Part shown: positions 44,501 to 57,899 of the stretch, piece by piece | How the letters are laid out: each line of letters starts with the position of its first letter | Numbering within the stretch: position 1 is the first letter of the stretch | Assembly (NCBI RefSeq): GCF_036373705.1 | Contig: NC_089868.1 | Span: 11,719,020-11,783,019, forward strand | Direction: 5' to 3' | Origin: Amia ocellicauda | Taxonomy: Eukaryota; Chordata; Actinopteri; Amiiformes; Amiidae | DNA: 64,000 bases | Notes under the pieces: model-generated | Database searches by the model: none | What the model saw: the letters and a program-made list of their open reading frames with translations, nothing else | Told to the model about the DNA's origin: nothing | Made by a program: the position numbers and the translations under genes

Positions 44501-45939
44501 TGTCTGGACACGCACCGCGGGCCAAGAATGCACCTGGATAAGCAAAGCATTCATTATCTCCGAGACACCTAATATCCCATAATACCTGCACTGGGTGCCA
44601 GCTTCTTGTGCGCCACTGACCACACGCTGTGCGTCCTGTTTTGAATCTGAAAAGCATTTAAAATTCATGAAGGCCGCTGAAAGCCAGCCTGTCACATTCT
44701 GTTCATTCCTCAACAGATGGGAAAGCGAGTAGAAAGCACAGACTAACGGAGGCTTTTATACACCCGGAGTGAATAATATTGCATCAAATTGCTAAAGAAC
44801 CCTCTCCAAGATAAAGTACCCAAAATCAGGCATACAGTAGCATTCCTCTGCCTCAACAAAGAGCGATCAGGTTTCACTTGCAATGCACACAACGCTGTGG
44901 CCACTCTCCTGCTTTATATATGTAACTGAAGCTATTCCTTAAGTGGAGATAAGATCTAAATTAAATAATGTGTTCATGGCAGAACTGTCTCAATCATTTA
45001 ATTACAGTCTTCAGGAGAATATAGGGTTTAATGTTATTGCTGGAGGTGAAAATACTTTCTGCATTCCTCCTGAGATACGGGAGCAATGATAATCACTAGG
45101 TCAGGTAATTCTAGAACTTTATCCTGCTTAAAATATAATTACAATAATGTGACATGCTAACACCACATTCTAAGGCATAGGAGCTCATTATAAAGAAATT
45201 GTACAGGCAGACAAAATATTTCCCTGAGAGGACTAAAATTAGTAGGAAACAACTGGATATTATTTTTTTTGAGAAAGAAAGAAAAAGTCTGGACAAAAGC
45301 CTCACTTCCAAAAATAACTTAATGGTATTTTTAGTGTGTTTGAGTACAGGTCATCCTCCACTTACGCAAGGGTTACGTCCCATGAAAGCGGTCCATAGAA
45401 TGTTCTTAATTTGAAAGCTACATCCCCATAGAAACAAGGTTATAAATCTTTATTTTTATTTTTAACCAATTCACCACCATTTTAAGCATAGATGCATAAG
45501 CATAAAACACAAAAATAAAAGAAAATCAATAAATGGTAGATAAAAACAAAAACATTATGCAAATATGACATAAATCGAGGATTTCTTTGCTTAATTCAAG
45601 AATTTCACGTTTTTATGAGTGCCCATAATACAAAAAGTAATAATTGACCAGGGCCCAGTAAGTGCAAGACTCAAACCACTAACTTCATCGTGTGTGGCAT
45701 AATTTGCATATGACATCAGCTTGTTTAGAGCCACAAAGCTCCAGTACCAACTAGCTGCATAGAAGAAGCAAGTAGGTTTTGAATCAAGGTCTTGACATCT
45801 GTTTTCTCTTTTTGGAATTTGCCATTTATTTGATTGTATATACCCTCTCGGACTGGAATCAGCAATGATGAAATCAACCTGGCAAGCTGCCAGATGTCTT
45901 CTACTTCTTCTCACCAGCATTTTAGGGAGACCAAGTGAG

Positions 45940-46170
45940 GTCTTCAGCCTTTACAGGGGTCCGGCAAGCTAGAAGGCAAGGCTGTGTGGCAAGCTGAATG
46001 ACTTTATGCACATATAACCATGGCAGTACCCCCTCCTTTGGAAAATCCAGGTCACATGCGGCAATGACACAACCCAAATTCGAACCATTCGAATTCAGAG
46101 ATGTCTGGACTGTAGCACTTAACCTGAAGTCCGAGGGAAGGCTTTATACTGATTGAACCACTTAAGAATC
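45940..46170 (-). mobile_element. Degraded tRNA-derived SINE-like remnant
   Basis: On the minus strand, a B-box-like GGTTCGAATTT is followed by GGGTTGTGTCATTGCCG and a TGTGACCTGGATTTTCC run. This resembles a repeat common in fish in which GGTTCGAATCC precedes CTGTGTCA and a CCGGGATTCC-type segment. An AGTGGTTCAATC-like stretch upstream may be a decayed A box. Borders are uncertain. Confidence 0.35.
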
Positions 46171-49100
46171 CCAAGGCATTTCCTCATCCAACACTCAAAT
46201 AATTGACAGTCCCAGAGCAGAAAGAAATTCAGCCGATGAGACAGTCAGTCAATGAGACATTTTTCATTTACAAGGAGAGTGTAGAAACTGCATGCAAATG
46301 AGTGCGACATTTTAACAAATGACTAATCCTCATTAATGGTAGTACAATTACACACACTGACTGCCCATTGCTTAAAAATGGTTACATTAAGTTGCTTGTG
46401 ATGTGCTCTGCAGTTTCTATATCCTGTTCGAAAGGATGAAAAAAAATAAAAAGACAATTTAGCTGTGACACAGCAAAACACCAAATTAAAATCAATTCCA
46501 TTCTTAGCAGGCTTTTCTCTTCCAACAGACCTACTGCCGTCTTGTAGAGATCATCTTCATTTATAAATGTTCACGTTTACAAATTTGTAAACAAGAAAAT
46601 AAAAGGTCATGGGAAAACAACAACATACAATTACCAGATTCAGCCGAGTCACCACCCAGGGGGTGACTAGTTTGCTTTACTCCAACGTTCAGAGGTGGGC
46701 TTTGACTGTACGTAGAAGACCAGTTTGCCATGGTATGTTTTCAATTTCAAAAGGCAAAGTAGAGCATACTTTGGAGGTATAATTGGAGCATGTCAGAAAT
46801 AATGTGTCAAGAAAGGGGGAAGAAAATTACTTTCAATCCAGAAGAGAAATTAATTACCCAAGTAGCAAACCTCCTCTTTGCTAGTAATCAAGTATTTGTG
46901 TTGATGTTTTGGTAGCTGATGATGCTTCTGTGATTAAATAGACCTCATTGCTTTGTTTCTATAAAGACGGTTATGATGAGTATTCTCTACAAAAAATATG
47001 TTCACGTTTTCTTCAGCCATTATTTGGACATTGCAATTAATAACAGAAAATTAACAGTTGAAATCTGAATTTCAGATCACATTTGGAGACAGCCGATTGC
47101 TCACATGTGGCAAAATTCCATTCCTCAACATCTCGCATGGCCATCAACATGTGCTCCCCGGGATTGTTTTTGGCTTAGACTACCATCTGTCATGTTAATG
47201 GCCAGCAGCAGAAATAAATGGTCAAAGGTTTATCAAAGCTCATTGTGAAGAATACTCTGGAGACCACTGGTGAAAGAAAAAAAAAAAGCAAAGCAAAGCA
47301 AGTAGAGCATACCGCTTTAACACAGAAAAGCCCACTTTACCAGCCAGGCATTCAATAATTAATCAGAAAAACTACCCTTAAATTAATATGTCCTGCCAGG
47401 TGTAAACTTTTGTAGCCAAAGGACAGTTTCTAGCACATATTGAACATCAACATGCTTTATTTTTTACCTCTGTGACTTCATTATAAATCATAATTTTTCA
47501 AAAGCAAGAATGTCTCTTGAAAGAAGTCCATTAATGGCAGTCCTGCTGCAAAAGAGAAAGGATGAACTCACAGTTCAGAGTGCAAGCGGCTTTGTGAAGG
47601 AGGCAGTGAAGAGAAAAAATCCTCCTATTGAGCTCGAAGATGCTCTTCATCAACTACAAAGATGTGATTTAGCAATTTGTCTGCCTTACATTCAGATACA
47701 TGAAAGGGGAGACAGAGAAAATAATTTTCATGTCCAGCACTCAGTAATACATTTGGAAAGTGGAAGCAGAATCGTGGAGGGCTAACCAGTCTTATTTGAA
47801 GAGAACGCCAATTCCCGCTGTACAATGGAAATGAGGCTGTGCTGGAAATGACAACAGCCTGTCAATTACATGACAGATTTCAGATGCACCCTGGCAATTA
47901 GTACATACAAGTGGGTTTTTTTTTTGTTTTTTTTTTAAACTGGCATGCCATGCAGGCAATAGATACACAAACCCAAAAGAAAATGTTATTGGGATGTTTT
48001 ATAAGGGGAATTCTCCAAATAATTATTCTAATACACGTTAACAAATTAGGTCTCTGTCTGCCCATATCAATCTCTGCCAGGACAATTAGAAAGTCTAAAT
48101 TATTCTTAAAAGAAAAAGAGAAAGATGTCATTATCACTTCAGACCTTTCTACCCTTACTTGGGCTTCTGTGTTTTATTGGAATTCAGGGTGCCAAAAGAT
48201 GAAGTACACACAATATGGCACTCTTTCCCAGTTATGACTAATTGCAAACACATTCTGCAGAGCAATCTGATGAAATCTTATGTCAATGCATGATACAATT
48301 AACACTTTTCCATATAAACCCCTACCCACACACACACACATATATATCCCCGTTGTCACTAACCTTTAAAGTGTCATTCATTTACAGCTGAAATCACTCT
48401 CTAAAGAGCAATGTCTTGCCTCATCCATATGCTCCATTTCTAATAGCCAAACTACATATTGTATACAGAAATATCAAAATTTTAAATACCAGTACTGGGT
48501 GATGCTGGACCATTGATGACGTGACCAAGACATAGATGCGTTTTCCTTTTTCCTCTGAGAAGATGACATGAAACGTTCAAAGTTCACTAAAAGCTGCACA
48601 GCTGAAAGGAGAAATTCCACCTTTTCCAACCTTTATTGGCCAAATCATCAAAAAACATGAAAAAAATGAGGGGTTAGAAACTCAGACCAAGAGTGTTTGA
48701 ACTTGAACTGTGATGGATTCCCTGTGCCTTGTGCAGTAATAGAGGTCTTGTGGTGGTTCAGATTCTACCTACAAAAAATAAGGCAGCATGAAGGATTAGG
48801 TTGTTTTATTCACAGCTACCAATACATTAAGCTTTCCATGCCAGTAAAGGCGGCATTAATCAATGCCACAGTTCTGAGGATGAAATGCCTCTCTTTCACC
48901 AAAACTCTGTGTTCTGACAGCTGAGCCACCTCCTTTAAACTCAAAATATATATAAATCATGTCTTTGTGTGTGGCTCATCTCAACCACCACCTACCGGCT
49001 GCTTGCCTAAATAAAAAAAAAATGGAAAAAGACAACGGGGACTGCTGCCAGCGATTTCTAAACAAACTCCCGGGAAATTAGGAGTTTAAACACAAAAATC

Positions 49101-52100
49101 CAGTACCATGGGTGAAGCTGACACATTTATTGTCTCGTCCAAAAGAGGCTGGAAAGACAGCAAGCCAGGGACATTATCAACTGAATGCCAATTGCTCTTG
49201 AGCAAATTAAGCGGCTAAAGCCCAGGAGGCTCTCAGGTTGAAGGCTCCCACAGTTATGTTAAGGGGAAGGAAATAAAAAGAAATAGAGAAAGTTTGGCAG
49301 CTGGGATTCTTTTCAGTGTCACATGTTGTTCCAACTCTGCAGACCCCCCCCCCAACCCATTTTCCTCCTCCACCTCCCCAAGCTGGCTTTATTCATTACA
49401 GAACCTTTTGCTCTATATATTTAATATCCGAAAGCCCAACAGAAGCCCATTACATCTTGTGTTTGCCAAATGGTACTGCTTGATTTAAAAAATTCTGAAT
49501 TCCTAAATGATATTCTAATCACCCGGTGTACTGCACAGAAACAGAACTGTGAACTGGTACTATTCATGAATATGAGTTTTGGTGTGTTTTCAGCAAGAAG
49601 TTGATTTCACATTTCCATTTTTCTTCTAAAATGTCAAACACTCCTGTCGCTTTAACTTTATAGGGCAGTTTTTAGTGTTGCTTTGATTCCCTTGTTCAAC
49701 ATCGAAGGATTAGATTTATGCATCAGTGTTGAAAATGTACTTTTTATTTTTTTCCTGTCAGCACTACAGCCCATGATGGTGACTTGTGTCTTTTGATGTA
49801 AATCTGGGAGAAGCCAGAACAGTGCTTCCCAGCCTTAATGAAACTTCAAACCATTGGCTGCAGTGTTTATTTTGGACTGTTTTATGCTGCTGAACAAAAA
49901 CAATGGCCAGAAAAAATTGCCAGACACAGTCCATAGGCTCCATGAGACAAAGGTGGGCAAAAACTTTGCTTCCTAAAACAGATGCATTTTTTCCTGGAGT
50001 CAGCTCAACTACATAGTGCGTCACTGCCCTGTCAGAATCGGTGCGCCTGAGGCCTCTGTGACTGCAAATTTAATCTGGCAGGATTGTAGGCGCTGAGTGA
50101 TCTTCTCCTAAACAAAACCAAAGCAATACTTTACAGTGAATAATCTCCCTGTTGACTGTAGGAAGAGATCTAAATTCTTCAGCCTGATGGCACCCCTGAT
50201 ATTTTCATTCCTTCCTCAATATGTTCAGATTGCTTTGAGTTTTAAAGGCTTTATGATCATCTGGAACCTAATACTTCGATTTCCTAACCTGTCCATTTGT
50301 TACAATAACCTTTGTCTTAACCACTTCTCTTCAAAGATGTACCTCAGGATGGATCTGCTGACTTCAGAGACCCTGATCTTCAAAAACAATAATGACTCAG
50401 TATCTTGTGTTCTGGAGAAGTTGTCCTCTATGTGGTCTGTCTGTCCCACAGTACAGAAGCTAAAAAGGAAACGAAAACAAGCTACTTCACTACCTGGTGG
50501 CAGATATGTTCCAATATGTAGAAATCTTTCAGAATCGTGCTTCCGAATTCCATAACTAAAGACACTAAAACACGTGTATTTTATTGAAGTCATGGTATTA
50601 ACAGGAAGTAATGTTTTCCATGCTGATTGTCAGTCCTGAAAAAGGAATCTGTGTATGGGATAGCTGGAATATACCTACAATATGAAGTCCTTGATCATGC
50701 AGCAAAACAATAAATAGAAAATACCACCCCTGAGCTATTTGGTGTGTCGAGATACTTCAGCACTCTCAGCTGTCACCTGGTCACCTGAATACAATTCAGG
50801 GTCAGCATAATAAATACACCAACGTAATACTGTTCCCTAAGTGCATCCTGGTAAAATAGTCATCTCCAAAAGTTAGTTTTAATGCAGAGTCTATGAAACT
50901 TGAAACCAATCATGTTTTCATTTTCTTCTCATTCCATTAACTACACAAATCTTTCAACTTCATATAATCATTATCTTAAACCCAGTTCCTAATTCCACTC
51001 ACTGAGAAGCACTGAATGTGAAGAGAACCCAAGCAATCCCATACTTAATTAAGAAAGCAATCTAGGGCTTGGGTAACAACCCCAGACCCATAGAGCCCAA
51101 TGAGCAGTGAAGCGAAAGGGAAAGATTATAGGGGAAAATACTAAAGCAATAAGGGGGAAAAAGGCTAATTAAAAAAAAGAACTTGCAAAAAACTGTTCTC
51201 ACCCCCTGTGTTCAGGAATCCTGCCAGTAGTTGCGTTTTCCTCCATGGCACATTCATACAAAAACAAATACACATATAATGTCACCCTGCTGCAGGAAAA
51301 AGAAACTACCTATTTCCATTCACTTTCACTGTATTACCAAATCCTCCAAGAATGTGCCTCCATTCTACCACACACTGAGCTGGCTCCATAAATATGCCAG
51401 GGGCGCCGAAATGGAGCCTTTGGACTTTGTAATTTGTACATAAGAAAACAGAGAATTACATGTTATGCAGGAGGTGTGGGCCTTTAAAGCTGACATTAGA
51501 AATTAATTAATTCACCTTCCTCATATCCTCACAAGCGCTCTTTAGACGAGAAACCTTACTTTGAAATGGCAAACAGATGCTTTTACTCACTGAACTGCAA
51601 ACTACTTCTATAACTTGTAGTAGTAATGGGTTTTATTTTGTACACATCCATTTCCGTTATGGAGTAAACACACAGCTTGTTGAAAACAGGTTGAATTTAG
51701 ACAGAATTTCCACAAAATGACAAATGAAGAGTAACATCAGAAACTCATTTATTTTAAATCCCCTGGCTGGGATGGGACTTAAATACACTTGATAAGTCCG
51801 TAAATCTACACAGTTCTGGTCCTGAAATTACACAGAAGACTCTTCTGTTGAAAGAGCCCCCCCCCCAATCCAGTTCCCTTCCACCCATTAGGCCAAATCC
51901 TCCCCTTTTCCTAAAATACTCTCTGCAGAAACCCGATTCTCACTTGACATTGTGCTGCCTACCTGTTCAAAATGCTGGACCACCCACATTTTTGAATGAA
52001 TGTACTGGGAAATTCAACCATTAATCTAGATCTCTCTATATCAGCTGATTCCACACCCTGCATCCCTCAGGTGAGCCATTCTCCTGTTTCATAGTAACCT

Positions 52101-53602
52101 AGTTAGTCACACCGGTCATTTGGTGACTACAGCTTTCAAAATACTTCTCTTATCTACAATGCACTGGTGTTTTCCCCACTCGCCTTCACAACCTTTCAAA
52201 CACACCATGTTTGTACATAGTGGGTTATCCCTGTAGCACTCCTTTGCAGTTTTATCAGCAGAAAAATAGATAAGAGGACATAGAAGTGGGCACTTGGTAA
52301 TTTTCTTTCCCACAAACACAAACTGATGATTCACTGAAAAGGTACTGCTGCTCTCAACTGAGTCCCAGCATATACATTATAGTCCTGTGAATACACAAAA
52401 CAAATCAGTTACAGAACCATGGGAGTATGACACATAGTAAAACTATCTAAGATATCCATCTGTCAGGTTCTCATCAGGCAATATAAACAGTTTTGTTTGT
52501 TTTTTTCCTTTTCTGCCAACACCTAATGTTATTGTGACACATCAAAGCAGCTTGGCCTGTTGTAACACAGAGAAACGCAACCCTCACAGTCCAGTGATGC
52601 TTCAGAGTCAATCTATACAAATAATAAGAACTGTCTTGTCGTTGTGGCACTCTGCGATTGTGCCTTGCAGACATGATGGGACAACACACGGGGGAGGAAA
52701 ATAACGTGTCTGTTCGATTTATTTCCGGCATTTTGTTTCGGTTTGTGCTTTGTCATTCCTGTTACTCTTCAAGGAACCTCAACAGAGTCTATCAGACAGA
52801 TGTAATGAACTCTGAATGCTCTGTGACATAAGAGAACTGCAGAGCTGCAAGAGTAATGCACTAAATATATATAATTTCCCCCTTTTGTGACAGTTTATTA
52901 GAATACCTGTGTTGAACAATGGAGAATGAGCCTAATTTTATGTAAAGTGGTCAATGCCATAATGTAACACACACCGGGAAAAGCCCTGCTTCATGTAACC
53001 TGACAATATGGTCAGAGGCAGCATTGTCAGTCAATTTTATAACTCCATTCATCTCACTGTACCTGTACCCTTGAAGCAAACATAGCTATCTGTCAATTTA
53101 CCTTTCTGTGCGGACGTGTTCCTGTACGGATGTCAGAGAAGTGATGTTCTAGAGGGTTCAAAACAGTGGGAGCCTGACTAGATATAGACTGCAGTAAAGC
53201 CAGGACTCACTGAAAGGTCAAAGGTGAATCAGTCACTGCTTTATACACATAAGAAGAACTATCTGAATTTGAAAGTCGAAACAGTTTTTCAGGCAGGTCT
53301 TTACAAAACTCCCGCCGGTGAAAGCTTCTTGTGGTCGGAAAGAATGACACGTTTCAATAAGATCTTTCTTGCATAATCCACTACTTATGGTGTCGGTGGT
53401 GTCAGATATTACCAAAGGTATCTGACAGAGTTGGTGACAGTGGAAACAGTGTTATCAACCAGCCAGAGGGGATGAGCAATGAGTATGCACAGAAATGCAG
53501 CACACCGATAAGACTGGATGAATACACACTGCTTATATATTTCACTACCAATTGTTAACAACAGTCAATTAATTAATTCAATAAAACAATTCAAGGGGCA
53601 CA

Positions 53603-53839
53603 TACACAGCTCTGGAGAAAATTAAGAGACCACTGCAAATGTTTCTTAAATCAGCATCTCTACATGTATGGCAGCCATTCCATTCCATTCATATTTTTAT
53701 TTGGAATTTGGGAGAAATGTTGTCAGTACTTTATAGAATAAAAACAAAAATGTTAATTTTACCCAAACACATACCTATAAATAGTAAAACCAGAGAAACT
53801 GATAATTTTGCAGTGGTCTCAATTTTTTCCAGAGCTGTA
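53603..53839. mobile_element. MITE with CAGCTCTGG terminal inverted repeats
   Basis: The left end reads CAGCTCTGGAGAAAATTAAG followed by AGACCACTGCAAA. The right end is its reverse complement with a 3-bp deletion (TTTGCAGTGGTCTC, then AATTTTTTCCAGAGCTG). TA dinucleotides at 53603-53604 and 53838-53839 are the expected Tc1/mariner target duplication. The 170-bp interior is AT-rich without coding sequence. I recognise these ends from a non-autonomous element widespread in fish genomes. Confidence 0.85.
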
Positions 53840-54879
53840 TTTAAAATGTATGGTCTGTACACTACAGACCATAAAGCACTATAGATTGTCAATAGATCAC
53901 AATTATGCTTATTGGCAGCTTTTGAAGACACTGAGAAAATGTCTACACATACTCAGTTTTGAAGGTGAAATTTATATCATGAGCAATAAGGGCACAGCAT
54001 ATAAAAATCTCCAGATATCCTTGTGAATGTTTCCTCCATCAGTAATTACTGGTAGTACCCTGCCGAGCAACATTCAGACTACAGATATTGAAACAATCCA
54101 TCTTACACCAAATTAACAGTGTAAGTCCACACACTGCGACTCTGGGTGAATTCAAATGTCACTGAAGATTAATTCCAACAGGAAATGGGAGTCCCAGCTT
54201 TGGCAGAACTTGTCATCTTGGCAAATGCACGCTTTTTTATCCACTGTGAAGAATTTCTCAGTGCACTGTTATGAGAAGAAATATGCCAGAACAATAAAAG
54301 GGTTAGATGGAAAATGGTCGAGAATTGGATATTGTACATACAGGAAAAATGAAAAAATCCCAAATATTTTCCCCATCAATAAACAAGGACATTTTATACT
54401 AAGCTTGAGACTTTTCAGAATGCTTTGTAATCATGAATCTCCACACAGTGTAATTAATGAACTCGGATTAAAAAACAAAAGAGAAACCCTCCTTTGTAAT
54501 TTACCAGTACAGTACCCTATTGTAATTAATGAGGCAGCATTGCTGTGTTGGAAGCTAATGATTGACTAATGTATGTACCTCAGAGGGCCTGAACACTAGC
54601 TTTGGCTAACTTAATGATATCTGAATGACTTCAGGAAGCTCCTCAGATTTCCCAGTATAAATTATTATTGTTTTGTAAATCTGAACTCCATTTTAATCTC
54701 AAAATCCCATGATATGGAATATTTTCTATATTCTCAAAATATTGCAAAATATCTATATATGCAAGTATCTTGAATCTATAACAATTATTTTATATAAGTA
54801 ATAACTATTAAAGATACCCTAGCATGGTCTAACTTGAAATAAGGTACATTTCATTAAAAGGGAAAAAACATTGCTACCA

Positions 54880-55397
54880 GCCACAGTACTGTCCCCTCCA
54901 GACCACTGCGCTCCTCCAGTGCCAGAAGGCTAACTCTGCCTCCTCTCCACTTCCTCCAGAGCCACTCCTTCTCATCCCTGGACCCTAAATGGTGGAAGGA
55001 CCTGCTCACCGAAGTCAAAACCGCAGAGTCCTTGACCTCATTCCGGCGCTTACTCAAGACGCATCTCTTCCGACAGCACTTGTAATATTAGTCCTCTATC
55101 CCTGCTAGATAGCACTTCAGCTTATTGCTCCTCACGTTCTTGATTGTTTTCCTCCTTGTTCCATTTCCCGTAGCCCTCGTCTGTAACCCTACATCTTGAC
55201 AGCACTTAGCTTTCACCGTCCAAGATGTAGGAAGTCTCTTACTGTACTTGTGTAAATTGTAAATTGGAATTTGTAAAATGTATTATTTTGAATTGCTATG
55301 TTTTAGCTAAGTTTAATTTGTAATGATTGATGCCTTGTAATTCTCTGTATTTTTGCTCTTTGTTTGCACTTATGTTGTAAGTCTGCCAAGAAATAAA

Positions 55398-55457
<60 letters not shown>
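54880..55457 (+). mobile_element. 5'-truncated L2-clade LINE, 3' end with (AAT)n tail
   Basis: The frame reads PKWWKDLLTEVKTAESL and then SFRRLLKTHLFRQHL before a stop. This is the usual C-terminus of L2/CR1-type reverse-transcriptase proteins. The roughly 300 bp that follows shares GTGTAAATT, ATTTGTAAAA and TTGCACTTATGTTGTAAGT blocks with the copy at 60 kb, and ends in an ATA/AAT microsatellite (55399-55457). The CCTGGACAAGGGCATCTGC piece of the 60-kb tail is missing here. Confidence 0.8.
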
Positions 55458-55458
<1 letters not shown>

Positions 55459-57359
55459 GGGGTGTGGATTGTAAAGGGGCTGTAATATGTAAGTAATATA
55501 ATTTGTACTTACTGGAACTACATATTCTGTACTGTAGGAAAAATATGCATTTTATTTGGACCTGCCCTTTGCCCTTTGGATTGCCATACAAGTCATTATT
55601 TGAGTCATTGCTAGGGTCTTAAAGTTTAGTGTAAGTTGGGGAGCAAGTTGTATGTTTTGTTCAGCTGGTCTTTCCCCACTTGGGAAGCCTAAGCATTATT
55701 CAGGACTCTTTTGTCCAATACTACACTGCATTACAGTTGCTTAAAACCAAATGAAAGTCTATGGTTTTGGCTTGTGGTTTAAGGGGTTTGAGGGGGATGA
55801 CGTAAGAGCTGGAGGATAAGAATGTGTGGTGAGAATGTTGGATTTCTTCTACTCTAAACACAACACAGTAACCAAAGATAATTTATGAGGCGATATTCCC
55901 CAGCTAAAACAACAGAAACGGACTGTTCCAGATCCGAGATGTGTCTATATAAACTCCTGTGAATGGTATGTCCTTTCCTCCATTTTTGTTTGTTTTTATA
56001 TTACAGGAATGAGAGGACATTTTAGAAAGAGTCTTTTCTTTATTCAAGGATGGTCATTGTTCTCAGAATGATGCAACTGAATAAAATGAAGGATGATAAA
56101 GAAAAAAAAAAAAAGAAAATGGCTAATCACACTTCTATATTCCATTTGCCAAGAGATTCATTTTATGCATAGAAAAACCTAATAAATATCCATCTATTTA
56201 AAGAGAATTAATTCAAGGCCATAAAGAGAGTACATTTTTTTTTATTCTTTCTTTTAAATAACCCATTCTTTGTGACCTTCAACCTAACGGTATTGTTTGT
56301 TGATTAAGTGATTCACATGAAGTTGCTTTCCAGGCTCCCCTCATTACAATTTAAATAGCTCTGGCTATAAAAGCAAGATCCTTGGGCCTTGGGCTAATGT
56401 TAGCTGTGCATTTACAAAATTACTATTACTTTATCTTCAACTCGAATTGAAAAGGAAAAAAAAAAGAAACACACAGGGTTGTTTCTTTGCAATGGTAATA
56501 ACTCTTTATGCATCTGTCACTGTGTATGGACTTTATCCCAAATTTGCTGCTTCACATTTCTAAAATAGAGAACATAATACCAGCCACAAAACCAGCTTTT
56601 TTGATGCATTATCTTAAGGAACTGAATCCAACATGATATGGTCAATATCCTTTAAAGATGTAAATGTTACATCATATTTAATGTAACACAGTTTTGACAT
56701 TTGTCTCGTTTTCTGCTTGTGTCTTTCCAGATCTTTAAACCTGGGGAAAAAGGAAAAACACATTCCCATTAATCACAGTTTGAAAGTTAAAGTTTGTAAG
56801 TCCATGCTCGGTAGATGTGATTCCATAATCCCTCCATGGACTTCAGCTGACTAAAAATAATGGCTCCTGAAGATACAGACGCTAAAGGCCTCGCTGTACA
56901 CCTCGGTGACAAGATTTATGACCTAAGAAAGCAAAACAAAGCCTCCTGTGGTAAACACAAGTCCGACTGAGCCCAAGAATGTGCTGGCTAACTGTATAAT
57001 TTATCTCCCTTGCTATCCGTTCACCTGCAAAGGGGTCCGCGTGAAATACTTTAAAGAAACATATTCCCGCCATCTGTTTCCAAGAGCCTTTCCTGCTCAA
57101 GTGCTTACCTGCTTAACAGAAGCACAATTCCACAGCAGTCAGGGCCTCAGTGTGAAAAATAATGAAGCAACTCCCCATCCAGACAGACTGTAATGGAAAT
57201 GTACACTTTCCAGACACTTGTGGGAATACCAAGCATCTCTGCCTGAACAGTTTCCAAAACCCACATCACAGCCAGTCTCTTCATTCAGGAAATAACAGAC
57301 CAGATTTTATTGCGATTAGCATACATTACAGATCCTGCAGTATATAGCATATACTCCCC
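55458..57359. other. Intron sequence between two LINE copies
   Basis: AT-rich non-coding DNA of ddah1 intron 1. No gene or repeat family recognised beyond short A-runs. Confidence 0.55.
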
Positions 57360-57899
57360 AGCAGGCGGACATGGACCCGCAGACGAAACGACTAAGCTCT
57401 GCCATGTACCGGTTGTTTACTTTGTTTACTTTATTTAATTGTATTTTTACTGCACCTATATTCGTAAAGGCAGCTACTGTTTGTTAGTTACTGACTTACA
57501 GTTTGGACTATGTACTGACACAGTTTCTGTAACCAGAAACGGCTGCATCGCATATACTATTGTAGAGAGAGATTGTACAGTGTTGTTGTGCACTTAGCCT
57601 TGACTTTTCTGCAATCAGAACAGGCAGTTACGTAGAGTTTAGCATTCCAGACATTCCAAGCACCTAGTTCGGCGGACGCTGTACTAGAGTGTGACTTGCA
57701 GGCTCTGGACAAAGCAGTGTAATCCAACACAATTCAGGTGTGCTCTCTGCTAATTAGTTATAGGTCGGCTATTTAACAGCCCCCCAGGACCTCAGCGCCA
57801 GCAGTCAGCACCAGCAGCCTCTGTGCCCCCCTTCCAAAGGGCAGGGACTCTAGCTGTGGGACTCCAGCGAGAAGACTGTGAGGAGACGGCGCACAGCAA
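57360..57899 (+). other. Possible 5' UTR of the downstream L2 element, or its flank
   Basis: The stretch becomes CpG- and GC-richer toward 57780-57900 and runs directly into the L2 endonuclease remnant. It includes CGGCGGACGCTG- and GACGGCGCACAG-type segments unlike the surrounding AT-rich intron. A LINE 5' UTR is a reasonable guess, unproven without another copy. Confidence 0.3.

Noticed and set aside
47510..47785. Plus-strand 91-codon frame starting MSLERSPLMAVLLQKRK
   Set aside because: No recognisable domain and no splice or polyadenylation context. It lies in the ddah1 first intron among other chance frames.
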